From contig NZ_CP070225.1 in NCBI RefSeq assembly GCF_021631985.1, positions 5,146,001 through 5,210,000 of the forward strand: DNA of 64,000 nucleotides. Reading direction: 5' to 3'. The first letter of the stretch is position 1. Each line of letters starts with the position of its first letter. Origin of the DNA: Sandaracinus amylolyticus. Lineage in GTDB: Bacteria > Myxococcota_A > Polyangia > Polyangiales > Sandaracinaceae. Position numbers and translations under genes: made by a program. Of the stretch, positions 51,921 through 60,721 are shown one piece after another. Below the pieces are notes generated by a model. The model was not told the DNA's origin. It ran no database searches and was given only the letters and a program-made list of their open reading frames with translations.

Positions 51921-53375
51921 TCACTGGACCGGGAACGCCGTCCAGCCCTCGGTCCAGTCCGGGCACTCCGGACCGATCGCGCCGACGTAGGTCGCGTTCG
52001 TCGCGAAGCCCGCGGGCGGCGTCGCGCCGCCGGTCGCGACGATCGACTCGTCCGCCGGCGAGTAGTCGGGCGCCGTGTCGCTGACCGCGGTGAGCATCGG
52101 GTTCATGCCCACGCGGTTCATCGCGCCTGCCGCGCTGAACGCAGTGGCCTCGGCCGAGCCCGCCGTGAAGTCCGCGTCGTTGTCGTAGAACACGCTGTTG
52201 TTGAACGTCAGCATCGTGCCCGCGGCGGCCTCGCCGGCCGCATCGCGGACGTCCACCGCGAGCGGGAAGCCCTGCACGATCGAGTTGCGGATCGTGCCGT
52301 AGGTGCCGCGGCGGAGCACCGCGCCGACCTGGTTCGCACGCGTCGCGTCGGTCGTGACGATCGTCAGGTTGAAGACCGTCGGGTTCGAGCGCGGCGTCGC
52401 GTCGTTGCTGCCGTTGAGGTTGTCTGCCTCGATGCCGTTCGGGTCGCCGGTGCCGGCGTCCGAGAAGCGGTGGATGACCATGAACTGCACGCGGCCGACG
52501 AAGCCCTGATCCCAGTCGAGGCCGTCGTCCTCCATGCCGCTCGCGACGAGGTAGCGGAGGTTCGGCGAGCCGCCGAAGATCTCGAACGCGTCGTCGCTGC
52601 CGCGGTGCATCTGCACGAACTCGATGTCCGTGTCGCTGCCGCAGCCGCCGAGCGTGAGGCCGTTGAGCTCGTTGCCGACGCCGATCGCGCGGCCCGCGTA
52701 CTCGATGCGGGTGTAGCGCATCGTGCCGCAGTCGTGCGCGGCCGCGGTGCCGCCGTAGACGCCGCGCGTGTCCGCCGCCTCGATGCCCTCGATGTTGTCG
52801 GTGCCGCCGGTCACGTTGATCGGCGCGTTGCCGAGGAGGACGATGCCGCCCCAGTCACCGCGGTTGCGCGCGCCCGCCGCGCGCGAGGACGTGAAGACGA
52901 TCGGCGCATCCGGGTGGCCCTGCGCGTCGATGCGCGCGCCCGGCGTGACGATGAGCGCGCCGTCCATGTCGCCGACGATGCGGGTGCCCGCGCCGATCGA
53001 GAGGACGCCCGACGTGACGAACACGTTACCGGTCAGGCGGTAGGTGTTCGCACAGGTCCAGTTCGCGCCGGCGAGATCACCACCAGCGACGACGACCTCC
53101 GTCGGATTCGCAGGGCACGAGGGCGGCGCCGGCGGCGCGGCGATCTCGGGGCAGTACTCGGGGAGCTCGATCTGGCCGGCATCCGTGTCACCGGCGTCTT
53201 CGTCGTCGGGAGGACCCGAGTCCTCACCGCCCTGGCCCGAGTCGGTGCCGGAGTCCATGCGGATCGAGGCGTCGACGCCCGGATCGATCGAGTCGTCGTC
53301 ACCGCAGCCGACTGCCGCCATCGACGATCCACCGAGAAGAAGCCATGCAATTGCCAGGCGCCTGATATCTCTCAT
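51921..53375 (-). CDS. beta-helix-like lipoprotein, paralog 3 (TonB operon)
   Basis: A 484-residue lipoprotein (lipobox-like A-V-G-C, Cys24) with an Asp/Gly/Ser linker (D-A-S-I-R-M-D-S-G-T-D-S-G). The domain has W-T-C-A-N-T-Y-R-L-T-G-N-V-F-V, I-G-A-G-T-R-I-V-G, G-D-W-G-G-I-V-L-L-G-N-A-P and R-Y-T-R-I-E-Y-A-G, ending P-D-W-T-E-G-W-T-A-F-P-V-Q. It lies 50 bp downstream of the TonB-dependent receptor on the same strand. That genomic link makes a surface ligand-binding partner of the receptor the best inference. Confidence 0.8.
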   Translation of the reverse strand: MRDIRRLAIAWLLLGGSSMAAVGCGDDDSIDPGVDASIRMDSGTDSGQGGEDSGPPDDEDAGDTDAGQIELPEYCPEIAAPPAPPSCPANPTEVVVAGGDLAGANWTCANTYRLTGNVFVTSGVLSIGAGTRIVGDMDGALIVTPGARIDAQGHPDAPIVFTSSRAAGARNRGDWGGIVLLGNAPINVTGGTDNIEGIEAADTRGVYGGTAAAHDCGTMRYTRIEYAGRAIGVGNELNGLTLGGCGSDTDIEFVQMHRGSDDAFEIFGGSPNLRYLVASGMEDDGLDWDQGFVGRVQFMVIHRFSDAGTGDPNGIEADNLNGSNDATPRSNPTVFNLTIVTTDATRANQVGAVLRRGTYGTIRNSIVQGFPLAVDVRDAAGEAAAGTMLTFNNSVFYDNDADFTAGSAEATAFSAAGAMNRVGMNPMLTAVSDTAPDYSPADESIVATGGATPPAGFATNATYVGAIGPECPDWTEGWTAFPVQ

Positions 53376-53425
53376 GTTCTGTCCTTCGTTGGACTGCTTC
53401 GTCGCAGTCGTCGTGCGAGAAGTGC

Positions 53426-56368
53426 TCAGTACGAGTAGCCGACCGAGAGCGAGAACTGCGTGCCCGGGTCGTATCCGACGATGACGAAATCGCCCTGACG
53501 GAGCTCGCGGCGCTGGAAGAGGAGATTCTGCGCCGCGAATCGAATCGTCACGTGCGGATCGGGCTCCCACGTAGCCGTGAGATCGACAGAGTGGTACGGG
53601 TCGAGATAGACGTCGGGGAGCCCGAGCAGGCCGACGTCCTCCAGTCTCGGTCCGAAGATGTTGTAGTAGACGGCGAACGACAGATTGGTGTCGGGCGGCG
53701 CAATTCCCAGTTGCACGTTGACGATGTACGGCGGCTGTCCGGCGAGCGGCCGCTCCGAGCTCGTCGCCTGGAGGAGCTGGTCCTCCGTGAGGCGTGCACG
53801 CGAATAGACGAGCGCGAGATTGCCGCCGAGAGTGAGCCAATCCAGGCCGTCGACGAAGTGCCCGAAGTGCATCCGCGCCTCGAGCTCGACTCCGTAGTTC
53901 TCCGCGCCCGCGATGTTGCGATACGAGAGGTCACCGCCGCTCGACACGATCGTCTGCTCGATCGGCGCCTCGAACACCTTCGCGAAGCCGGAGACCGCGA
54001 GCACCTCGGACTCCGACGGGAACCACTCCCAGCGAAGGTCGAAGTTATGGATGTACGTGCGCTCGAGCTCCGGGTTGCCGGTGATGGTGCGACGGCGAAC
54101 GAAATCCGCGAAGAGGAACGGAGCCAGCTCGCGGACCTGCGGTCGCGCGACGGTGCCCGCATAGGAAGCGCGGACGAACATGTTGTCGTGGATCTCGACG
54201 ATCGCGCCGCCGCTCGGAAGCACGTCGACGTCGGTCCGACGCGTGCCGCGGATTTCGCTGGTCGTCATCCCGACCGGCGGAGCCGACTCCACGACCTGCC
54301 GGAACGCTTCGACGCGCGCGCCGGCGATCAGTCGAAGCGGCTGCCAGGGGCGCCACTCGCCCGAGAGATATCCCGCGTAGAGCGACTGCGTCGCATCATA
54401 GCTGTCGTCCTCTCGCGTGTACTCGCGGAGACTCGTGAACACGTTGATGAGCTCGGGCGAGAAGAGCGTCTCCGGCGGGAGCATCGTCCCCGACGGATCG
54501 GAGCCGGGTCGCGTCTGGAAGCCGAAGCGCCGGACTCGGAGGCCACGGTCGGTCTGACGCGTGAGACCACCGAGCCGAACCTGGAGCGTATCGATGGGGA
54601 TCGTGAGATTCGCGCCCGCGCCGTACGTGACGTCGTCGAGATCGGAATAGAAGCGTGCACCGCTCTCGGGGCCGGGAGCCCAGAAGCGCTGATCGCCGTT
54701 CTGGACGTACAGGATGTCGCGCAGGTCGGGCTGTTCGCGCTGGCCGTAGCTGAGGTTGAGCTGCCAATCGAAGCGCGCGCCCGCCGGGAGATCGGTGTGC
54801 TCTCCGAGCAGCTGTCCGTACGCGAGAGTCCGCTGCAACCACGACTGGCGTCGCGAGTCGATCTGGGTGCCGTAGTACTCGCTCACGCCGGTGACCCGCC
54901 CGAGGAAGTTGTCGGCGTTCTGGCTGAAGAGACCTGTGAACGTGAGCTGGTTCCGGTCGACGACCTCGAACGTCACCGTCGCGAGCGCGCTGAGCTGCGC
55001 CTGGATCTCGACGCCCTCCTGCTGCAGCTCCTCGCGGAGCGTGAGCATCGCGTCCTCGCCTTCGCCTTCGAGGCGGACTGCGCGGATGACGTCGGGAATC
55101 GGTCGCTCGGTGTATCGATATCCGACCATCAAGAGATAGCCGAGCAGATGACCGCCGACGTCGATCGTGTCTCCCATGCTGAAGGAGAGCGAGAGATTGG
55201 GCCACGCGGTGCGCCGGTTGGTCTGCCACGTGTTCGGGAACTGCAGCGCGAGCTGGTCGCGCTGCTCGGGCGTGAGATCGCCGGCACGCACGTTCTCCGC
55301 GCCACCGGGAAGGGCGCGAGTGCCGTCGTCGAACCCGAGGAAGTCGGTGGCGCCGCCTTCGTACCCCAGCGTGCGCTGGAACGAGACGGCCGTGTTCACG
55401 CCGAACCCGAGGCCGAATCGGAGCTGGAAGTCCGAAGGGAACGTCTGCGTCGAGACGTCGACGAGACCGCCCGCCCAGTCGCCGGGCACCTCGGGCGTGA
55501 AGGTCTTGCGGATCGTGAGCGCCTCGAGCAGGCCGCTCGGGAAGATGTCGAGCTGCACGCCGGGCACGTCGGGGTCGGTGTTGGGCAGCGCGACACCGTT
55601 GAGCGTGGTGACCACGTAACGTCCGCCGAGGCCGCGCACGTAGACGTAGTCGTCGCGGGTCACGACACCGACGGTTCGACGGACGGCCTCGCTCGCGCTC
55701 GAGTCGGGAGAGCGGCGCATCTCCTCGCTGGAGATCGCGTCCTGCACCGCCGCCGACTCACGACGCATGCGCAGCTGCGACGCCGCCGTCCCGCGCTCCG
55801 CGCGGACCTCGATCACGATCTCCTCGCCGGTGCTCGTCTCCGAGCTCAGCTCGACGTCGACTGCCGTGCACGACCCGCGCGTGACGACGATGTCGTCGAC
55901 GCGCGTCGGCTGATAGAGGTCGTAATACGAGCGGAGCGAGTACGTGCCCGGCGGGAGATCGATCGCGAAGCGACCGTCGTAGTCGGTCAGCACGCGAGTC
56001 CCGCGCCCGACGACGATCACCGGCGCTTCGATCATCGTCTCGCGCGTCTGCGCGTCGCGCACCACGCCTTCCACACCGGTGCCGCTGCAGTGCGGCGCGT
56101 CCGCGGCGAGCGCGGCGTCGATCTCGGCCTGCTCGGCCTCGCTGATGGCCGCTTCGTCGGCGGGCTCTTCGGCGGGCGCTTCCTCGGCGGGCTCGGTCGG
56201 CGCCGGGAGGGTCGCGTCTGGCGCGGTCGGGCCGCCTTCACCGCCCGCGGGGACGTCGCCGCCCCCGCCGCCCGGCGTCTGAGCGAGCGCGGGAGTCGTG
56301 ACACAAAGCGTCGTCACAATTGCGAGGACGCACCTCGCCCAGAGCGTCGGATTCACGACGGCACGCAT
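53426..56368 (-). CDS. TonB-dependent receptor 1
   Basis: A 980-residue outer-membrane receptor. Signal peptide to about residue 30, an A/E/P-rich extension (30-85), a carboxypeptidase-regulatory-like domain (about 95-175; V-E-G-V-V-R-D-A-Q-T, L-T-D-Y-D-G-R-F-A-I-D-L-P-P-G-T-Y-S-L), a plug (about 190-320; Y-V-Y-V-R-G-L-G-G-R-Y) and a barrel ending S-L-S-V-G-Y-S-Y. The N-terminal regulatory-like domain is typical of SusC-like/Myxococcota receptors. It is 41 bp downstream of exbD2 in a six-gene operon. Ligand unknown. The start has GAGG upstream. Confidence 0.9.
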   Translation of the reverse strand: MRAVVNPTLWARCVLAIVTTLCVTTPALAQTPGGGGGDVPAGGEGGPTAPDATLPAPTEPAEEAPAEEPADEAAISEAEQAEIDAALAADAPHCSGTGVEGVVRDAQTRETMIEAPVIVVGRGTRVLTDYDGRFAIDLPPGTYSLRSYYDLYQPTRVDDIVVTRGSCTAVDVELSSETSTGEEIVIEVRAERGTAASQLRMRRESAAVQDAISSEEMRRSPDSSASEAVRRTVGVVTRDDYVYVRGLGGRYVVTTLNGVALPNTDPDVPGVQLDIFPSGLLEALTIRKTFTPEVPGDWAGGLVDVSTQTFPSDFQLRFGLGFGVNTAVSFQRTLGYEGGATDFLGFDDGTRALPGGAENVRAGDLTPEQRDQLALQFPNTWQTNRRTAWPNLSLSFSMGDTIDVGGHLLGYLLMVGYRYTERPIPDVIRAVRLEGEGEDAMLTLREELQQEGVEIQAQLSALATVTFEVVDRNQLTFTGLFSQNADNFLGRVTGVSEYYGTQIDSRRQSWLQRTLAYGQLLGEHTDLPAGARFDWQLNLSYGQREQPDLRDILYVQNGDQRFWAPGPESGARFYSDLDDVTYGAGANLTIPIDTLQVRLGGLTRQTDRGLRVRRFGFQTRPGSDPSGTMLPPETLFSPELINVFTSLREYTREDDSYDATQSLYAGYLSGEWRPWQPLRLIAGARVEAFRQVVESAPPVGMTTSEIRGTRRTDVDVLPSGGAIVEIHDNMFVRASYAGTVARPQVRELAPFLFADFVRRRTITGNPELERTYIHNFDLRWEWFPSESEVLAVSGFAKVFEAPIEQTIVSSGGDLSYRNIAGAENYGVELEARMHFGHFVDGLDWLTLGGNLALVYSRARLTEDQLLQATSSERPLAGQPPYIVNVQLGIAPPDTNLSFAVYYNIFGPRLEDVGLLGLPDVYLDPYHSVDLTATWEPDPHVTIRFAAQNLLFQRRELRQGDFVIVGYDPGTQFSLSVGYSY

Positions 56369-56409
56369 GGAACCTCGGAGGTGGATCGAATGACTCGGAA
56401 GCTTCGCGA

Positions 56410-56856
56410 TCAGCGCGCGTCGGCGAGCGCTTCGGTCGCGACTGCGATCGTCGTCGCGCCGGCACCACGACACGTGTCGAGCACTTCGACCGCGCGGCCA
56501 TAGGGAGCGTCGCTCTGCGCGTCGAAGAACACGGTTCGATCACCGCGCGCCGCGAGCACTCGGCGCAGTCGCGCCTCGAGCTGCGCGAGCGGCACTTCGT
56601 CACGATTGATCAGCACGCGACCCGCCGCATCGACGGTGACGACCGGCGGTCCGTCGTCGTCGCTCGGCGGCGGCGGAGTCGCCTCGGCCTCGGGCTCGCT
56701 CGGCAGATGAATCCAGAACTGCTTTGCGAGCATCGGCGTGATCACCATGAAGATGATCAGGAGCACGAGCACCACGTCGACGAGCGGCGTGACGTTCATG
56801 TCGGGCTTGTTGCGCCCCTTCTTCCCGCCCTTGCCGGTGGAGACCTCGAACGCCAT
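56410..56856 (-). CDS. exbD: ExbD/TolR-family protein 2
   Basis: A 148-residue protein with one N-terminal helix containing the key Asp (M-N-V-T-P-L-V-D-V-V-L-V-L-L-I-I-F) and a periplasmic domain with V-D-A-A-G-R-V-L-I-N-R. It forms with ExbB the proton channel that drives TonB. Starts 3 bp after exbD1. Longer Pro/Asp-rich linker (E-A-T-P-P-P-P-S-D-D-D) than its neighbour. Confidence 0.92.
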   Translation of the reverse strand: MAFEVSTGKGGKKGRNKPDMNVTPLVDVVLVLLIIFMVITPMLAKQFWIHLPSEPEAEATPPPPSDDDGPPVVTVDAAGRVLINRDEVPLAQLEARLRRVLAARGDRTVFFDAQSDAPYGRAVEVLDTCRGAGATTIAVATEALADAR

Positions 56857-56859
56857 CGC

Positions 56860-57291
56860 TCAGCCCTCGCTCTCTTCGCCGCCGCGCTCGCCCACGCGGA
56901 GCGAGACGCCCGGCAGACCGATCTGCTGGCACATGCGGAAGAGGCTCCGGACCTCTTCGTAACGGAGCGTCGAGTCGCCGCGCAGGATCACGCGACGCGT
57001 CGGCTCCGCTGCGTGGATCTCGCGCAGGCGCGTCTCGAGCGCGTCGCGCGGCATCTCGTCCTGCTCGAGGAAGAGCCGTCGATCCGCGGTGATCGAGACC
57101 GTGACCGGATCGGTGCGCCCGCGCGGATCTTCGTCGACGTGGAAGATGCTCGGCAGATCGACGGGCGCGTCGTTCTCCATGCTCGGGAGGACGACCATGA
57201 AGATGATCAGGAGCACGAGGACGATGTCGACCAGCGGCGTGACGTTCATCGCCGGGCTCGGTCGCGATCGCTTTCCACCGAAGCGCTTCAT
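56860..57291 (-). CDS. exbD: ExbD/TolR-family protein 1
   Basis: A 143-residue protein with membrane helix M-N-V-T-P-L-V-D-I-V-L-V-L-L-I-I-F (conserved Asp present) and periplasmic V-S-I-T-A-D-R-R-L-F-L-E-Q. Second ExbD in the same operon; the two paralogs differ in linker and C-terminal half, suggesting a heteromeric stator. Confidence 0.92.
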   Translation of the reverse strand: MKRFGGKRSRPSPAMNVTPLVDIVLVLLIIFMVVLPSMENDAPVDLPSIFHVDEDPRGRTDPVTVSITADRRLFLEQDEMPRDALETRLREIHAAEPTRRVILRGDSTLRYEEVRSLFRMCQQIGLPGVSLRVGERGGEESEG

Positions 57292-57328
57292 GCTGCGTGC
57301 TCCGTGTGTGCCAGTCCGATTCCGTCGC

Positions 57329-58069
57329 TCAGACGGCCTCGGCGGTCGCCAGCTCTTCCGACGGAGTCGGCGCGCGGCGCGTGCCGGTCTCGCGATAGGT
57401 GCTCACCGGCTCGCTGACCTCGAGCCGATCCGCGAGCTCGCTGCCCGCGTTCGTCAGGCCCATCTCGAAGCGCGAGATGCGGCCCGAGATCCAGTTGAAG
57501 AGGAGCACGGTGGGAATCGCGACGCAGAGGCCGTAGCCCGTGACGATCAGCGCCTCGCCGATCGCGGCGCCGATGGTGCCGATGCCGCCCGAGCCGCTCG
57601 CCGCGATCATCTGGAACGCGTTGATGATGCCGAGCACGGTGCCCAGCAGACCGACGAAGGGCGCCGTCGAGCCGGTCGACGCGAGGACGTTGAGGCCGCG
57701 GTTGAGCTCGTCCGACGTCGACTCGCCCTTGCGCTCGATCGCACGACGCGCGAGCTCGGCCGCGCGCTCCGGCGCGTCGCCCGCCTTGCTGCGGTCGAGG
57801 AAGACCTTGAGACCGGTGAAGAGCACGAGCGCGAGGTGCGAGCCCTTCGCCTTGCTCGCCTCGTCGAAGAGGCGGCCCCACTCGCCCTGATCCATCAGCG
57901 GCGCGGCCTTGCCCGCGAACGCGCGCGACGCGGCCTGCGAACGGAAGAGGAGCACGAGGCGGTCGATCGCCACCGCGATGCTCGCCACTGCCTGCAGCGT
58001 GAGCACGATGACGACGATCCGGACCGGGAGCCCCATCTCGTGCCAGAGCTCGAGAAGATTGATGTTCAT
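57329..58069 (-). CDS. exbB: ExbB/TolQ/MotA-family proton channel subunit
   Basis: A 246-residue inner-membrane protein with three helices (about 14-33, 113-137, 157-180) and the conserved signature G-T-V-L-G-I-I-N-A-F and A-I-G-E-A-L-I-V-T-G-Y-G-L. With ExbD it uses the proton gradient to energise TonB. Located between tonB and exbD1, which supports ExbB rather than TolQ or MotA. Confidence 0.92.
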   Translation of the reverse strand: MNINLLELWHEMGLPVRIVVIVLTLQAVASIAVAIDRLVLLFRSQAASRAFAGKAAPLMDQGEWGRLFDEASKAKGSHLALVLFTGLKVFLDRSKAGDAPERAAELARRAIERKGESTSDELNRGLNVLASTGSTAPFVGLLGTVLGIINAFQMIAASGSGGIGTIGAAIGEALIVTGYGLCVAIPTVLLFNWISGRISRFEMGLTNAGSELADRLEVSEPVSTYRETGTRRAPTPSEELATAEAV

Positions 58070-58115
58070 CTGATACCTCGGGTGAGCGGAGAGTCGGAGT
58101 CAGCGTGCCAGTCGA

Positions 58116-58916
58116 TCAGAGCGTGACTGCGATGGTGATCGGGAGTGTGTGAATCGCCGAATAGGGCGACCCGTCGGCGAGACGCGCAGGCTGGAAGCTG
58201 CTGCGCTCGACCGCGCGCACGATGTTCTCGTTGGGGATCAGCGGGTGTCCGCGGAGCACGTCGACGCGCATCACGCGGCCGTCCTCCGCGACCGTCACCC
58301 GCACGACGACCGTGATCCGCGCGATGCCCGCGGTGCGGACCTCGCTGGGGATGTCGAAGTTGCGCGCGATCTCCTCGCGATCGACCTGCGGGGGCGTCGA
58401 GCCCTCGATGACGCGCTGCGGGCCGCGGGGGCGCGCCGGCTCGGGTGCCGGAGCGGGCGTGGGCTCCGCGACGATCGCGGTGCCGGTGCCACCGGGCACG
58501 CCGCCGATCTGTCCATCGGGCGTGCCGTTGGGATCACCTTCTTGCTCGGGCCCGAAGGGATCGTCGGGCGGCGCGAGCGGCGCGTCCGATTCCTCCGGAC
58601 GCTCGTCGGGGATCTCGTCGGGCTGCTGCAGCTCGGGGCGCGGGCGGCCCAGGCGCGCAGGCGCCGCGTTCGGCGGCGGAGGCGTGGCGACCTCGACCGG
58701 CGGCGGCGGAGGTGGCGGCGGCGGCTCGGGAGCGGCCTCGGGCGGCGGAGCGAACTCCACCTGCACGAGCTCCTCCTCGAGCACCACCTGCCGCACCATC
58801 GCGCTCGCCGCGACGACGGCACCGCTGATCGATCCGAACACGAGCACGGCCGCGCCGAGCGAGACGCCGAACCGACCGCGCCCTCCGGAACCGCTCTTGC
58901 CGAAGTCGTCGAGCAT
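58116..58916 (-). CDS. tonB: TonB-family energy transducer
   Basis: A 266-residue protein with one N-terminal membrane anchor (S-L-G-A-A-V-L-V-F-G-S-I-S-G-A-V-V-A), a proline-rich spacer with runs of Pro/Glu (E-P-P-P-P-P-P-P-P-P-V-E-V), and a C-terminal TonB domain (about 180-266: I-T-V-V-V-R-V-T-V-A-E-D-G-R-V, F-Q-P-A-R). The ATG at 58916 is chosen over an earlier one because GGAGG sits just ahead of it. First gene of the TonB operon. Confidence 0.92.
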   Translation of the reverse strand: MLDDFGKSGSGGRGRFGVSLGAAVLVFGSISGAVVAASAMVRQVVLEEELVQVEFAPPPEAAPEPPPPPPPPPVEVATPPPPNAAPARLGRPRPELQQPDEIPDERPEESDAPLAPPDDPFGPEQEGDPNGTPDGQIGGVPGGTGTAIVAEPTPAPAPEPARPRGPQRVIEGSTPPQVDREEIARNFDIPSEVRTAGIARITVVVRVTVAEDGRVMRVDVLRGHPLIPNENIVRAVERSSFQPARLADGSPYSAIHTLPITIAVTL

Positions 58917-59278
58917 TCGTCTCCTCCGGTGGCGAACCCCTCCGGACGCGGCGCGTTCTCGCAGGCGTTCGTGGCGGCCGTGTGACACGCGAGTGGCATC
59001 GCGTGTCCCCCGCGTCGCAAGAGGCGCAGCGTGTGTCGAAGCGGCCGGATCCGAGGGAGCGCGACCGCGCGGGACCCGCCCGTTCGGAGCGGTCCGGCCC
59101 GATCCGAGATCGTCCCCCCGGTCGTCGGCGATGGATCGTTTCGGTGACGACCACGGCTCGCGCGCGCGGCGCGCGCGACACGCGATCAGCCCAGCGGGAG
59201 TGCTCGCCTGCGCAGGGCCCGCACGGGAGCGCGCGGACGGGAGAGCCCTGAGCGGGCGAGCCGATTTTGGACACGCGA
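58917..59278. other. 362-bp intergenic region with dispersed repeat copy 3
   Basis: No gene is supported here. The segment next to tonB should hold its promoter, but no consensus boxes stand out in this GC-rich DNA. The far end contains the reverse dispersed repeat (59194-59266) that adjoins the stop codon of the Ser/Thr kinase gene. Confidence 0.6.
59194..59266 (-). repeat. dispersed ~90-bp repeat, copy 3 (reverse, shorter)
   Basis: On the minus strand it reads AAAATCGGCTCGCCCGC, then GTCCGCGCGCTCCCGT and GGCGAGCACTCCC, clearly related to 39090-39180 and 40798-40888 but lacking the TTCGCGCG part of the hairpin core. It ends 12 bp before the stop codon of the kinase gene. Confidence 0.6.
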
Positions 59279-60637
<1,359 letters not shown>

Positions 60638-60721
60638 GGTTCGAGGATCTCGGGCGCGAGGCTCCGAGCGCAAGCCTCACGCTCTTTACGAACGCGCGCG
60701 ATCGGCCCAAAGTGCCGAGCC

